From Chitinophagaceae bacterium (GTDB lineage Bacteria; Bacteroidota; Bacteroidia; Cytophagales; Cytophagaceae): 32,084 nt of DNA. The DNA lies in contig JAQBNU010000077.1 in the NCBI GenBank assembly GCA_028288365.1, forward strand, positions 1 to 32,084, read 5' to 3'. Shown here in pieces: positions 17,617 to 26,862 of the stretch. Position 1 is the first letter of the stretch. Every line of letters starts with the position of its first letter. Below the pieces are notes generated by a model that saw only the letters and a list, made by a program, of their open reading frames with translations, did no database searches and was not told where the DNA came from. A program made the position numbers and the translations under genes.

Positions 17617-18912
17617 TTGACATTCAAAGAAGCCACCCAATACTTATTTTCATCTTTTCCTTCCTTTGAAAAAAGTGGCAAAACCGGAATCAACGAAGGA
17701 TTAAAAATCACCAGAGATTTTTTGCATGCCATTGGAGATCCTCATCTGAAGCTGCGTTGCGTCCATATCGCAGGCACTAACGGCAAAGGAAGTTCCTCTC
17801 ATTTTCTCGCCTCCATTTTACAAGAAGCAGGTTATAAAACGGCACTGTTTACCTCTCCTCACGTCAAGTCTTTTACAGAGCGCATTCGCATCAACGGACA
17901 AGAAATTCCAGAACAGGAAGTTGTTGATTTCATTACACAGCATCAACAATTGCTGAATGAACTGACACCTTCTTTCTTTGAAATCACCACGGTAATGGCT
18001 TTTCATTATTTTGCTGCACAAGGCGTAGATATAGCCATCATAGAAACCGGACTAGGTGGTAGGCTGGATTCCAGTAATGTCATTGAACAACCATTGGCTT
18101 GTTTGATTACCAACATCGGATTTGATCATACCGAGATGCTTGGAAGCGATCTTCCTACCATTGCCGGAGAAAAAGCGGGCATCATCAAAGCCTACAGACC
18201 GGTGGTGCAAAGTGAATCCAATGAAAGTTATAACGAGGTCATCAGATACAGAGCAGAAGCGTTGAATGCCCCATTAACTCTTGCTTCTGAGCGCTGGTCA
18301 GCAGAATACATCGGATGGAAAAATGGCGCAGGTAAATTCAAATTGACTGATACCATTACACATGATCAATACCTCTTGCAAACGGAACTGGCAGGTATTT
18401 ATCAAACATATAATTTATGCGGTGTGTTGGAGATGTGTCGAATACTTGTGTCTTTGGATTATGCTATTGATCATTCTTCGATTGAGCGCGGTATACAACG
18501 TGTCATCATTAACACGCACATGAAAGGCAGATGGCAAACGTTGTCGTTAGAACCATTGATCATTTGCGATGCCGTACATAACGTTTCCGGATGGAAACAA
18601 GTATTGCTTCAATTGAGTCTCATGCCGCAACCTTGTGGTGTGATGGTACTTGGCTTCTCGAGTGATAAAAAACCGGAACAATTCATCGACACCATTCCGA
18701 CCGGCATCAAAGTGATCTTCTCCGGTTTTCAAAATAAAAGAGCCAGTGATCCACAAACATTGCTTGACTATGCACGAAGTAAAGGCGTTGAAGCCTACGC
18801 GACTGTAAACGTAAACGAAACAGTAGAGAAAGCCAAGGCTATTCTTCCCAAAGGAAGTTTTATCTTTGTAGGAGGGAGCATTTATTTATTATCCGAATTG
18901 AACAACATTTAA
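17617..18912 (+). CDS. folC: Bifunctional folylpolyglutamate synthase / dihydrofolate synthase
   Basis: The 431-residue Mur-ligase-family enzyme adds glutamate to dihydropteroate and to folates in the cytoplasm. It shows the P-loop VHIAGTNGKGSSSHF, FTSPHVKSFTERIRING, the metal/ATP motif IIETGLGGRLDSSN, and ICDAVHNVSGW in the C-terminal domain. The start is TTG at 17617: no in-frame ATG precedes the P-loop, and an in-frame stop lies at 17602. The family N-terminus (TFKEATQYLF) begins right at that codon. It starts eight bases after the TonB-like stop, so it is probably translated from the operon mRNA. Confidence 0.93.
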   Translation: MTFKEATQYLFSSFPSFEKSGKTGINEGLKITRDFLHAIGDPHLKLRCVHIAGTNGKGSSSHFLASILQEAGYKTALFTSPHVKSFTERIRINGQEIPEQEVVDFITQHQQLLNELTPSFFEITTVMAFHYFAAQGVDIAIIETGLGGRLDSSNVIEQPLACLITNIGFDHTEMLGSDLPTIAGEKAGIIKAYRPVVQSESNESYNEVIRYRAEALNAPLTLASERWSAEYIGWKNGAGKFKLTDTITHDQYLLQTELAGIYQTYNLCGVLEMCRILVSLDYAIDHSSIERGIQRVIINTHMKGRWQTLSLEPLIICDAVHNVSGWKQVLLQLSLMPQPCGVMVLGFSSDKKPEQFIDTIPTGIKVIFSGFQNKRASDPQTLLDYARSKGVEAYATVNVNETVEKAKAILPKGSFIFVGGSIYLLSELNNI

Positions 18913-18918
18913 TCCGCC

Positions 18919-19587
18919 ATGGGAAGAAAAAAGCAGGAGCGTTTCAGACAAAATGAAATCAGTGAAAATATCGTTCAACCGGGTAAAGAAAATTATTTAA
19001 AAATTAAAGGACAGTGGCACGAACACTTTGGTAATGCCCATCCCATCATACTGGAAGCTGGCTGTGGAAGAGGAGAGTATACCGTAGGACTCGCTGCTGT
19101 CTATCCTGATCAAAATTATGTAGGTGCGGACATCAAAGGATCGCGCATCTGGAAAGGCAGTTCCATAGCCAATAAAGAAGGTTATAAAAACGCCTCTTTC
19201 CTTCGTACCAAATTACAAAACCTTACAGATTTTTTTGCGTCTGGAGAGTTGAGTGAAATCTGGATTACCTTTCCAGATCCTAGACCGAAAGAAGGAGAAG
19301 AAAAATTACGATTGACCAGTCCGCGTTTCATGGACATGTACCGCGACATGTTGAAAGCCGATGGGGAAGTTCATTTAAAAACAGATAGCATTTTGCTATT
19401 TGAATATACATTAGAACTCCTGCAATCCGGAGAAATCAAGGAAATCGACGAATTGATTTTCACCAGAGACCTCTACAACGATAGCAACCTCTTGCCTTTG
19501 CATCATGGTATACAAACGACATACGAGAAGAAGTTTATGGCAGAAGGCTTCAAGATCAATTATTTGAGTTTTCGATTTAAGAAGTAA
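18919..19587 (+). CDS. trmB: tRNA (guanine-N7-)-methyltransferase
   Basis: The 222-residue enzyme makes m7G46 in the variable loop of tRNAs, using S-adenosylmethionine. Motif I is ILEAGCGRGEYTVGLA. It is followed by YVGADIKGSRIWKG and the family motif ITFPDPRPKEGEEKLRLTSPRF, which contacts target guanine and tRNA. The length matches single-domain bacterial TrmB. It starts six bases after folC and is the last gene of the 11118-19587 operon, ending before a hairpin with T-runs. Confidence 0.93.
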   Translation: MGRKKQERFRQNEISENIVQPGKENYLKIKGQWHEHFGNAHPIILEAGCGRGEYTVGLAAVYPDQNYVGADIKGSRIWKGSSIANKEGYKNASFLRTKLQNLTDFFASGELSEIWITFPDPRPKEGEEKLRLTSPRFMDMYRDMLKADGEVHLKTDSILLFEYTLELLQSGEIKEIDELIFTRDLYNDSNLLPLHHGIQTTYEKKFMAEGFKINYLSFRFKK

Positions 19588-19612
19588 TAGTTGATCGGAT
19601 GAAATGATCATT

Positions 19613-19673
19613 GGGTTTATTGATTATTAAACTGTAATCATCAAACCCGATGATTTGTTTTTACCTTTTTTTT
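19613..19673 (+). terminator. Intrinsic terminator of the envelope/folC/trmB operon
   Basis: GGGTTTATTGATTA (19613-19626) pairs with TAATCATCAAACCC (19635-19648) with two interior mismatches and an 8-base loop. T-rich stretches follow at 19655-19661 and 19665-19673. Confidence 0.7.
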
Positions 19674-19680
19674 CCTTAAC

Positions 19681-19698
19681 ATAGTTTCTAGAGACTAT
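19681..19698. promoter_or_regulatory. Imperfect 18-bp palindrome just upstream of the PD40 gene
   Basis: ATAGTTTCTAGAGACTAT is symmetrical about CTAG apart from one T/G pair, and it ends 12 bases before the ATG at 19711. It could be an operator or a small leader hairpin. No matching regulator is identified. Confidence 0.35.
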
Positions 19699-19710
19699 AT
19701 CCAATCTATT

Positions 19711-21258
19711 ATGAAAAACATTTTTACACTTGTCCTTCTTGGTGCTGCTTCTGTTGCTGTAATGGCTCAATCACGTGTTGTGTTGGGTCCACCCGTCAAT
19801 ACTACCGGAGCGGAATACAATCCATCCCTTAGTGGTGATGGAAAGACCATGATCTTTACCTCTAAAGTCAGCAATATGTACGACCCTGAATTCATGGTCA
19901 GTTATAAAAGTGCCACTGGCTGGTCTCGACCTGAAGTATTACCTGTGCTTAATTCTAAAATCAAAACCATCTACACCGGTGATTATACATTGAGTCATGA
20001 TGGCAACTTCATTGTTTTCACGTCCAGCAAATATGGAGGAGTGGGAGCAAAGGACATCTGGATCATGGAGAAAAAAGGAAATGCCTGGCAACCCGCTGTA
20101 AACCCAGCCAAACCGCTAAATGCAGAAGGCGACGAAGGTGATCCATCCTTATCACCAGATAATAAATTTCTTTATTTCGTTCGTTACGATGCTACAAAAA
20201 CACCAGGTGGACTTCCATGTGGTAAGATCTACGTATCGGAAAGAATACCAGGTAATTCTTTATGGAAAGAACCAGTCGCTCTACCGGCACCGATTAACAT
20301 GGGTTGCGAATGTAACCCAAGAATCTTAGCTGATGGAAGAACTTTGTTGTTCGCATCGAAACGGGCAGGAGGGTTGGGAGAATTTGATCAATACATTTCA
20401 AAACTAACCAATGGCACATGGTCAACTCCTAAACCTCTGACTTTTTTGAATACACCAAAAGACGATCGTTGGGTGGCTGTTTCAGCACAAGGCATTACAG
20501 CGTTTTATACGGTCATACAAGAGAAGAGCGGACAAGACATCGCGATGAGTACCATTCCTGCAGACTTACAACCGGATAAAGTATTGTATTGGAAAGGCTT
20601 TGTAAAAGATGCTGCCACCAAGCAACCGATCAGCGCCCGAATTGTCATCACCAATAAAAAGAACAATAAGTTAAATGTCATACAAGCGAATGCAGACGGC
20701 AGCTTTCATGTATTTCTTCCACAAGGCGATACTTATGATGTAGCCGTGCAGGGTAATGAAAAAGGTAAGCTTTATTTTTCAACCTTATTTGAATTGGATC
20801 AATTGGACAAGTACAGTGAAGTAGAAAAAACAATAGAACTAAAAACTATTGCTCCAAGTGTCGTATTAGATCTTAACAACATTGCATTTGAACCTGCCTC
20901 TGCTAAATTAACCTCCTTCTCTACACCTGAATTGGCAAGAGCTGTAGCTTTCTTAAAAGATAATGCCACAGCAAAAGCTGAAATCGGAGTCTATACTGAT
21001 AAAGTGAACAGCGACAGTATACAAGCACCCGACTTGACAGAAATAGTAGTTGATACGGCATCTTCTGTGACAGATAGTTTGGGCATGATTGCCTATGACA
21101 TTCGTACTACGTATCACAACGACAGAACACCGAAACAAGCCAAAGCCATCGCTGATTACCTTATCAGTAAAGGCATTCCGGCCACTCGCATCAGTTACAA
21201 AGGATATGGTGCAGATGCTTTAATGCGAAAAAGAGTAGTGTTGTTGGTTAAATCTTAA
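19711..21258 (+). CDS. Exported PD40 beta-propeller protein with degenerate OmpA-like C-terminus
   Basis: The 515-residue product has a signal peptide (to about residue 19, VAVMA, then QS). Residues about 30-280 hold WD40-like PD40 repeats: YNPSLSGDGKTMIFTS, GDPSLSPDNKFLYFVR, CNPRILADGRTLLFAS. A short carboxypeptidase-regulatory-like beta sandwich follows (about 295-385). The C-terminus (about 395-515) follows OmpA order (LNNIAFEPASAKL ... IGVYTD ... IADYLISKGIPATRISYKGYG). It carries an insertion of roughly 40 residues after YTD, and glutamine where the peptidoglycan-binding arginine normally sits. Family members anchor the envelope or help type IX secretion (PorE is PD40/OmpA-like); this copy may not bind diaminopimelate. 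It is monocistronic between two terminators. Confidence 0.83.
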   Translation: MKNIFTLVLLGAASVAVMAQSRVVLGPPVNTTGAEYNPSLSGDGKTMIFTSKVSNMYDPEFMVSYKSATGWSRPEVLPVLNSKIKTIYTGDYTLSHDGNFIVFTSSKYGGVGAKDIWIMEKKGNAWQPAVNPAKPLNAEGDEGDPSLSPDNKFLYFVRYDATKTPGGLPCGKIYVSERIPGNSLWKEPVALPAPINMGCECNPRILADGRTLLFASKRAGGLGEFDQYISKLTNGTWSTPKPLTFLNTPKDDRWVAVSAQGITAFYTVIQEKSGQDIAMSTIPADLQPDKVLYWKGFVKDAATKQPISARIVITNKKNNKLNVIQANADGSFHVFLPQGDTYDVAVQGNEKGKLYFSTLFELDQLDKYSEVEKTIELKTIAPSVVLDLNNIAFEPASAKLTSFSTPELARAVAFLKDNATAKAEIGVYTDKVNSDSIQAPDLTEIVVDTASSVTDSLGMIAYDIRTTYHNDRTPKQAKAIADYLISKGIPATRISYKGYGADALMRKRVVLLVKS

Positions 21259-21284
21259 TCAACTGGTTGTATTTAGTCTATCCT

Positions 21285-21323
21285 AAAAGACATCTTGAGT
21301 CTACGATTCAAGATGTCTTTTTT
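21285..21323 (+). terminator. Intrinsic terminator after the PD40/OmpA-like gene
   Basis: A perfect 14-bp stem AAAAGACATCTTGA / TCAAGATGTCTTTT (21285-21298 with 21308-21321) with a 9-base loop is followed by more T. It isolates this gene from the NlpC/P60 gene. Confidence 0.9.
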
Positions 21324-21370
21324 ATTAAGTAGTATATAAATATCCACATCTTTCATTTTTGTTTTTTTTA

Positions 21371-21403
21371 TTGACGAAAAAACAAGGACATCGTTTATAT
21401 TTG
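21371..21403 (+). promoter_or_regulatory. Bacteroidota-type promoter for the NlpC/P60 peptidase gene
   Basis: TTG (21371-21373) is followed after 22 bases by TATATTTG (21396-21403), an exact match to TAnnTTTG with accepted spacing. Predicted transcription starts near 21410, giving a leader of about 17 bases before the ATG at 21427. Confidence 0.7.
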
Positions 21404-21426
21404 TAGACGAGCCTTGATACTTCTTC

Positions 21427-21990
21427 ATGTTAAAAACCATTTTGCCCTTTGTACTTTTATTTCTACTTTGCACCGCTGCCACTTTTGACAACGATCGCTT
21501 CCAACAAGTGATTGACTCCACACAAGATCCCATTATAAAAAAGAAATTGATTGACTTTGAGAAGAAAGGCATTGAACATGCAGTGGATACTGCGCGTTAC
21601 GACAAAGAAGCATTGATCGCTTTGGCCAAGACATACGTAGGAACACCACATAAAATGGGTGGCATCACAAAGAAGGGGATAGATTGTTCGGGCTTCATGA
21701 TGGTCATACATGGTGAATTTGGAGTTAAGCTGCCTCACTCCGCGCATGATCAGGCACGTTATGGTACCATCGTTCCATCGAAAGATCAATTGCAAAAAGG
21801 TGACATGGTATTTTTTTATGCATCGTATAGTTCTGCCAATTTCATTACCCACTCAGGAGTCTACCTGGGAGACGGCACCTTCATTCATACTTCCAATTCC
21901 TGCGGTGTGATCGTTTCTCCTATCGATGATTCGTATTGGGGACCGCGTTATTTATTTGGCACACGATTTTCAAATCAATCTACTTTATAA
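21427..21990 (+). CDS. Exported NlpC/P60 (C40) peptidoglycan peptidase
   Basis: The 187-residue product has a hydrophobic export signal (residues 1-18; LFLLC does not fit a standard lipobox). An NlpC/P60 domain spans about residues 63-180. The catalytic cysteine is C87 in GIDCSGF, the histidine H142 in THSGVYLG, and the third polar residue H154 in FIHTSNS. The KGDMVFF motif lies between. Such enzymes cut gamma-D-glutamyl-diaminopimelate bonds in wall peptides. It has its own promoter and is followed three bases later by the MFS transporter gene, so the two are probably cotranscribed. Confidence 0.92.
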   Translation: MLKTILPFVLLFLLCTAATFDNDRFQQVIDSTQDPIIKKKLIDFEKKGIEHAVDTARYDKEALIALAKTYVGTPHKMGGITKKGIDCSGFMMVIHGEFGVKLPHSAHDQARYGTIVPSKDQLQKGDMVFFYASYSSANFITHSGVYLGDGTFIHTSNSCGVIVSPIDDSYWGPRYLFGTRFSNQSTL

Positions 21991-21993
21991 AGT

Positions 21994-23211
21994 ATGGCAC
22001 AGAAGAAAGATGGCGCTTTGATTTTCATTTTTATCACGTTGCTCATTGATGTCATAGGCATTGGTATCATCATTCCCGTTGTGCCTGGGCTGATTGAAAA
22101 ACTAACCGGTGAAGGAATCAGTGAAGCCGCTAAATATGGCGGTTGGCTTACATTCTCTTATGCTATTGTGCAATTCTTATTTGCTCCCGTATTGGGAAAT
22201 TTAAGTGATCGGTTTGGAAGAAGACCAGTATTGTTATTTTCATTATTGGGTTTGGGGATCGACTACGTCTTTCAGGCCTTTGCGCCAACGATCTTTTGGT
22301 TGTTCATTGGTAGAGTAATTGCAGGCATCACAGGTGCGAGTTTTACAACAGCTACCGCTTATATTGCTGACATCAGTACGCCAGAAAAGAGAGCACAAAA
22401 CTTCGGCATGGTCGGTGCCGCTTTTGGTTTAGGATTCATCATAGGCCCCGTCATTGGTGGTATTGCCAGCGAGTGGGGAACACATGTTCCTTTTTTAGTA
22501 GCTGCTGCTTTTTCATTGGTCAATTTCATCTACGGCTATTTTGTATTGCCAGAATCTTTATCTCTTAAAAACAGAAGACGCTTTCAATGGAAACGAGCCA
22601 ATCCATTGGGTTCTCTGAAACATTTAAAAAAATATCCAATGGTCATGGGACTCATTGTGGCCTTCACTTTATTATTCATTGCAAGTCATGCGGTACAATC
22701 CAATTGGACCTATTATACCATGTATAAATTTCAATGGGATGAAAAAGCTGTCGGTTATTCATTAGGTTTTGTAGGACTCATGATTGCCATTGTACAAGGA
22801 GGACTCATACGCCTGATCATGCCTAAAGTAGGGCAGTACGGAGCTATTTATGCAGGATTATTTTTAAACATGATGAGCCTTATTCTTTTTGGTTTGGCGA
22901 CAGAAGGGTGGATGATGTATGCCGTACTTTTGCCTTATGCTTTTGCAGGCATTGCAGGTCCTGCGATGCAAGGACTCATGTCTTCTGATGTACCAGCAAA
23001 TGAGCAGGGGGAATTACAGGGAGGGCTCACATCTGTCATGAGTCTGACATCCATCGTTGGTCCGTTGATCATGAATTATTTATTTTCATTTTTTACACTT
23101 CCATCGGCTCCATTTATTTTTCCCGCAGCACCCTTTATGGTTGGCGCTGCCATGGTGGCTGTTGGGCTTTATTTGACCTATAATACCTTATCCAAACACG
23201 CTAAAAAATAG
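21994..23211 (+). CDS. MFS transporter of the TetA/drug-efflux type
   Basis: The 405-residue product shows about 12 hydrophobic segments. Motif A between helices 2 and 3 reads [14 protein letters not shown]. The helix-1 [18 protein letters not shown] and the helix-5 [16 protein letters not shown] (motif C, antiporter) are typical of TCR/Tet proton antiporters. A drug or metabolite is exported in exchange for protons; the substrate is not predictable, and the name alone does not imply tetracycline resistance. It begins three bases after the NlpC/P60 gene and probably shares its transcript. No strong terminator follows. Confidence 0.9.
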   Translation: MAQKKDGALIFIFITLLIDVIGIGIIIPVVPGLIEKLTGEGISEAAKYGGWLTFSYAIVQFLFAPVLGNLSDRFGRRPVLLFSLLGLGIDYVFQAFAPTIFWLFIGRVIAGITGASFTTATAYIADISTPEKRAQNFGMVGAAFGLGFIIGPVIGGIASEWGTHVPFLVAAAFSLVNFIYGYFVLPESLSLKNRRRFQWKRANPLGSLKHLKKYPMVMGLIVAFTLLFIASHAVQSNWTYYTMYKFQWDEKAVGYSLGFVGLMIAIVQGGLIRLIMPKVGQYGAIYAGLFLNMMSLILFGLATEGWMMYAVLLPYAFAGIAGPAMQGLMSSDVPANEQGELQGGLTSVMSLTSIVGPLIMNYLFSFFTLPSAPFIFPAAPFMVGAAMVAVGLYLTYNTLSKHAKK

Positions 23212-23303
23212 ATTTTTTTGTCTATATTTATTACTCCAACAGACTGTTTTGGGGAAGTCTATTGGTCTAAGCTATGGTTCCACCTTGTTACATTAAAACT
23301 AAC

Positions 23304-25415
23304 ATGAAACGTTTTCTTTCAACTGCATTTCTTTTCATACTATTCGTTTCGGCATCCTTTGCACAAACACTTAATCCCTGCGCGCAATTGGTCTGGCAGG
23401 ATGAGTTTGATGAAACTTCCTTGGATCTCACCAAATGGACTCCTACCATCGGAGACGGTTGCGACATCGGTTTGTGTGGATGGGGTAATAACGAATTGGA
23501 ATATTATACAGACAGAACAGACAACGTAAAAATAGAAGGTGGTAATTTGGTGATTACTGCTTTAAAAGAAAGTTATAGTGGGAGTAATTATACTTCAGGA
23601 AAAATAACTTCTCTTCACCAGGGAGATTTCACCTTTGGACGAATTGAGGCACGCATCAAATTACCTAAGGGAGCGGGCTCCTGGCCTGCTTTCTGGATGT
23701 TGTCGTCTAACCAGGAATACGGTCCATGGCCTGCCAGCGGAGAGTTAGACATCATGGAGTACGAAGGTAAAGATCCAAATGCCATAGCAGGAACAGTACA
23801 TTATGGTACTTCACTTTCAGATCATAAATACAATGGTCAGCAATATAATTTACCTGCCAGTGCCAATTACTACGATGATTTTCACATCTTCACTTTAGAT
23901 TGGGATTCGACTTCTGTGAAATGGTACATGGATGGAACGCTCTACCACACCGTAACAAAAGACGACATTAATCCTTACCATTGGCCTTTTGACAAACCAT
24001 TTTATATCATTCTGAACCATGCTGTAGGAGGCGATCTTGGAGGAACAGTAGATGATAGCAGTATGCCTCAAACCATGCAGGTAGATTATATAAGAGTCTA
24101 TTCTGATCCATCGAATTTTAATATTCTTGGTCATCAACAATTGTTTGTCAATGCCAGCAATGAAAAATATTATGTGCCACCTGTTTCTGGTGCAACCGAT
24201 TACCAATGGTCCGTACCAACTGGTGCCACCATTGCATCAGGCCAGGGAACTGCCTCTATCCTGGTGAATTGGGGCGGTACATCGTCTGCTGGCAATGTCT
24301 CTCTGAGTGTCATTCAGTCCTGTGGCTCTATTGATCTTGTACTTCCTGTAAGATTGCTCGATGATAACAGTTGCAAAATTATATTAGATGATATGAACGG
24401 GAATACCAACGTAACCTATGACAGTTGGACGTCTTCCACGTTTTCTCCTTCTGCTAATAACCCAAGTCCGGTCGTCAACACATCGACTAAAGCAGGTTAC
24501 CTTTTCAAATCACCGGCAACAGGCGGAAATCAAGTCGTCTTGGGAAATCTTCCCATCAATGATTTTTCAGTATATGAATCAGGACAAAGAGTATTGTATA
24601 TGGATGCTTATACTAACGGTACTCCTGAATTGACGGTTGAATTAAGATTCATGAACAAAGCTAAAGTAGCTGGCGGTAGTTATCCCGCGGGCATAAGAAC
24701 AGTGCTTAAAGCAAAGACTACTGCTTTGCGCAAATGGGAAACATTGGTATTCAAATTCGATCGCGTAGAAGATGCGACGACATTGCTGAGTGAGATAGAT
24801 CAGATCGCAATTGTTTTTAACCCTGAACAAACAGTAGCCAAATACATTTACTTTGATAACCTAAGAAGAGGATTGCTTCCTTACAATGATATCACCGGAG
24901 ATGAAGCGCCAACAGCATGTGACGTCAGCAATGAAACATATAGCGTAGTCAATAATTCTTCTTCTGTTTATTCCTGGTCAGTGCCTACTGGTACAACCAT
25001 CAACTCAGGACAAAGCACCCATCAAATCAGCGTCAACTGGGGTAGTGTAGTCCTTGGTAAAGTATATTTAACAGAGACCTTAGCTGGTTGTACAGATTAT
25101 ACCGGTTCACTGGATGTGAAAATTGTTTCTTGTCCTACTGCCATCATAGGAATTACTTCACGCATTCAGACATTGGAGATGTACCCTAATCCATCCAGAG
25201 ATCAAGTGACTATCACCTGTGATTTGCCGGCACCTACAGACGTTAAACTTGTTGTTACTTCTTCGTTGGGAGAAACATTGATTACAAAAACATACACTGG
25301 ACAAAGCGGAACATTCAGCCAACAACTATCTCTTCAGGAGTTGAAACCTGGAAGCTATGTATTGCAATTATTGACGGGTTCAGACATTCGTTCTTCCCAA
25401 TTGATTAAATATTAA
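23304..25415 (+). CDS. Secreted GH16 beta-glucanase (laminarinase type) with PKD-like repeats and T9SS sorting domain
   Basis: The 703-residue product has a signal peptide (MKRFLSTAFLFILFVSASFA, then QT). The ATG at 23304 was chosen over one ten codons upstream because it places this peptide at the N-terminus. Residues about 27-268 form a GH16 domain with the catalytic ExDxxE motif in GELDIMEYEG (E147 nucleophile, D149, E152 acid/base), the bulged form of 1,3(4)-beta-glucanases. Two similar PKD-like repeats (about 275-352 and 535-610, each with WSVPTG and VNWG) flank a domain of about 170 residues that may bind carbohydrate. A C-terminal sorting domain (622-703, MYPNPSRDQ, LKPGSYVLQL) sends it through type IX secretion. 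It is predicted to hydrolyse laminarin, lichenan or similar glucans outside the cell. Confidence 0.93.
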   Translation: MKRFLSTAFLFILFVSASFAQTLNPCAQLVWQDEFDETSLDLTKWTPTIGDGCDIGLCGWGNNELEYYTDRTDNVKIEGGNLVITALKESYSGSNYTSGKITSLHQGDFTFGRIEARIKLPKGAGSWPAFWMLSSNQEYGPWPASGELDIMEYEGKDPNAIAGTVHYGTSLSDHKYNGQQYNLPASANYYDDFHIFTLDWDSTSVKWYMDGTLYHTVTKDDINPYHWPFDKPFYIILNHAVGGDLGGTVDDSSMPQTMQVDYIRVYSDPSNFNILGHQQLFVNASNEKYYVPPVSGATDYQWSVPTGATIASGQGTASILVNWGGTSSAGNVSLSVIQSCGSIDLVLPVRLLDDNSCKIILDDMNGNTNVTYDSWTSSTFSPSANNPSPVVNTSTKAGYLFKSPATGGNQVVLGNLPINDFSVYESGQRVLYMDAYTNGTPELTVELRFMNKAKVAGGSYPAGIRTVLKAKTTALRKWETLVFKFDRVEDATTLLSEIDQIAIVFNPEQTVAKYIYFDNLRRGLLPYNDITGDEAPTACDVSNETYSVVNNSSSVYSWSVPTGTTINSGQSTHQISVNWGSVVLGKVYLTETLAGCTDYTGSLDVKIVSCPTAIIGITSRIQTLEMYPNPSRDQVTITCDLPAPTDVKLVVTSSLGETLITKTYTGQSGTFSQQLSLQELKPGSYVLQLLTGSDIRSSQLIKY

Positions 25416-25438
25416 AATCATCACCTTTCATTTCATCC

Positions 25439-25470
25439 AAAGGACCCGTTAGACAATGGGTCCTTTTTTC
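25439..25470 (+). terminator. Intrinsic terminator of the GH16 gene
   Basis: AAAGGACCCGTT (25439-25450) pairs with AATGGGTCCTTT (25455-25466) with one G-U pair and a 4-base loop. A T-run follows. Confidence 0.9.
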
Positions 25471-25543
25471 ATTTAAAAGAAGATCAGGCTGTTTATCAGG
25501 ATTTATAAGGTGAAGAGACCGTTGTACTTTTACAGGCTATTAT

Positions 25544-25553
25544 TGGTTAACCA
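25544..25553. promoter_or_regulatory. Short palindrome upstream of the DEAD-box gene
   Basis: TGGTTAACCA is a perfect 10-bp palindrome 66 bases before the helicase start. It is short and could be chance. A weak TAACTTTA (25566-25573) lies just downstream and could serve as the -7 element. Confidence 0.2.
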
Positions 25554-25619
25554 TTGAAAATTATCTAACTTTAAGCAACAATAATTGAATGTTGATACCT
25601 CTCATTAAAATATACCTCC

Positions 25620-26831
25620 TTGGAATTTAGCGAATTTAAATTTGATCCCGGACTTTTGGAAGGCTTGTCCTCCATGGGTTTCATGAAAGCAACTCCTATA
25701 CAAGAACAATCTATTCCTGTTATACTTTCTGGCAAAGACATCATAGCCTGCGCACAAACAGGTACAGGTAAAACTGCCGCTTATGTTTTACCCATTCTTC
25801 ATAAAATTTTATCTGCCAAAAAACGCCACCTCAATACGTTGATCCTTTGTCCAACGCGTGAACTGGCGCTACAGATCGATCAGCAGATAGAAGGCTTTGC
25901 GTATTTCATCTCGGTGAGTTCTATTGCTATTTATGGTGGAGGAGACGGAGTCGTTTGGGAACAACAGAAAAAAGCACTGAAAGAAGGAGCAGACATCATC
26001 ATCGCTACTCCCGGAAGATTGATTGCTCAATTGCAATCGGGTACGGTAAAATTAGAACACCTGGAGCACCTGGTATTGGATGAAGCCGATCGTATGCTCG
26101 ACATGGGCTTTTACAGCGACCTGATCAAGATCATCAGTTACCTGCCGACCAACAGACAAACCATTTTATTCTCTGCTACCATGCCTCCAAATATGAGGAA
26201 ACTGGCAGGTCAGATTTTAAAAGATCCAGAGCAAGTCAACATTGCCATTTCTAAACCGGCCGAAGGTATACTGCAACAAGCTTATGTAGTTTACGACAAT
26301 CAAAAAGTAAACCTGATCAAACATATTCTTTCGGAAAAGAAATTCAACAGTGTCATTATTTTTGCTTCTACCAAAGACAATGTAAAAGCACTCGATCGAG
26401 AATTAAGAGCCAAAGGATTTTCAGTCGAAGCTTTCCACTCCGATTTGGAGCAAACCGAAAGAGAAGCCATCATGCGACGCTTTAAAAGCAGAAGTTTGCA
26501 GATCATCATCGGTACAGATATTTTATCCAGAGGTATCGATGTAGAAGGCATTGACCTGGTCATTAACTTTGATGCGCCTCCTGATCCGGAAGATTACATT
26601 CACCGCATTGGCCGTACCGCACGAGCAGAAACAACGGGTACAGCGATTACTTTTATCAATGAAAAAGATCAGCGTAAATTTTATTCGGTAGAAGAACTGA
26701 TTGGTAAAGACATTCCAAAGCTTCCTATTCCAGAGGGATTAGGTGAAGGTCCTGCTTATGAGCCGTTGAAAAAAAGAACGTTTATTAAGCCAGGCGGGAA
26801 TAGAGATAAGAGACCTTTCAAAAGGAAATAG
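25620..26831 (+). CDS. DEAD-box ATP-dependent RNA helicase (RhlE/CsdA type)
   Basis: The 403-residue product carries all core motifs in order: Q motif (MKATPIQEQSIP), Walker A AQTGTGKT, PTRELALQ, TPGRL, DEAD (LVLDEADRMLDMGF), SAT (FSATMPPN), then IFASTK, the ARGID-like GTDILSRGIDVEG, and HRIGRTARAE. It unwinds short RNA duplexes using ATP, in ribosome assembly, mRNA decay or cold adaptation. The short basic C-tail (about residues 385-403) is typical. The start is TTG at 25620: there is no in-frame ATG upstream before a stop at 25593, and the family N-terminus MxFxxFxFxxGLLEGL begins there. It is followed 31 bases later by the Crp/Fnr regulator. Confidence 0.93.
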   Translation: MEFSEFKFDPGLLEGLSSMGFMKATPIQEQSIPVILSGKDIIACAQTGTGKTAAYVLPILHKILSAKKRHLNTLILCPTRELALQIDQQIEGFAYFISVSSIAIYGGGDGVVWEQQKKALKEGADIIIATPGRLIAQLQSGTVKLEHLEHLVLDEADRMLDMGFYSDLIKIISYLPTNRQTILFSATMPPNMRKLAGQILKDPEQVNIAISKPAEGILQQAYVVYDNQKVNLIKHILSEKKFNSVIIFASTKDNVKALDRELRAKGFSVEAFHSDLEQTEREAIMRRFKSRSLQIIIGTDILSRGIDVEGIDLVINFDAPPDPEDYIHRIGRTARAETTGTAITFINEKDQRKFYSVEELIGKDIPKLPIPEGLGEGPAYEPLKKRTFIKPGGNRDKRPFKRK

Positions 26832-26846
26832 TGTTTCATCGAAACA
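26832..26846. repeat. Small inverted repeat between helicase and regulator genes
   Basis: TGTTTC-ATC-GAAACA is a 6-bp stem with a 3-base loop directly after the helicase stop. It is too small, and has no T-run, to be called a terminator. Confidence 0.3.
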
Positions 26847-26862
26847 TACATACACTACACAC

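Noticed and set aside
21463..21852. 129-codon ORF on the minus strand within the NlpC/P60 gene
   Set aside because: It is antisense to a gene with intact catalytic residues, has no recognisable domain, and no promoter or terminator fits it.
21994..23211. Tetracycline resistance determinant
   Set aside because: The TetA-like motifs are shared by many general MFS exporters. There is no tetR, mobile element or other resistance gene near it.
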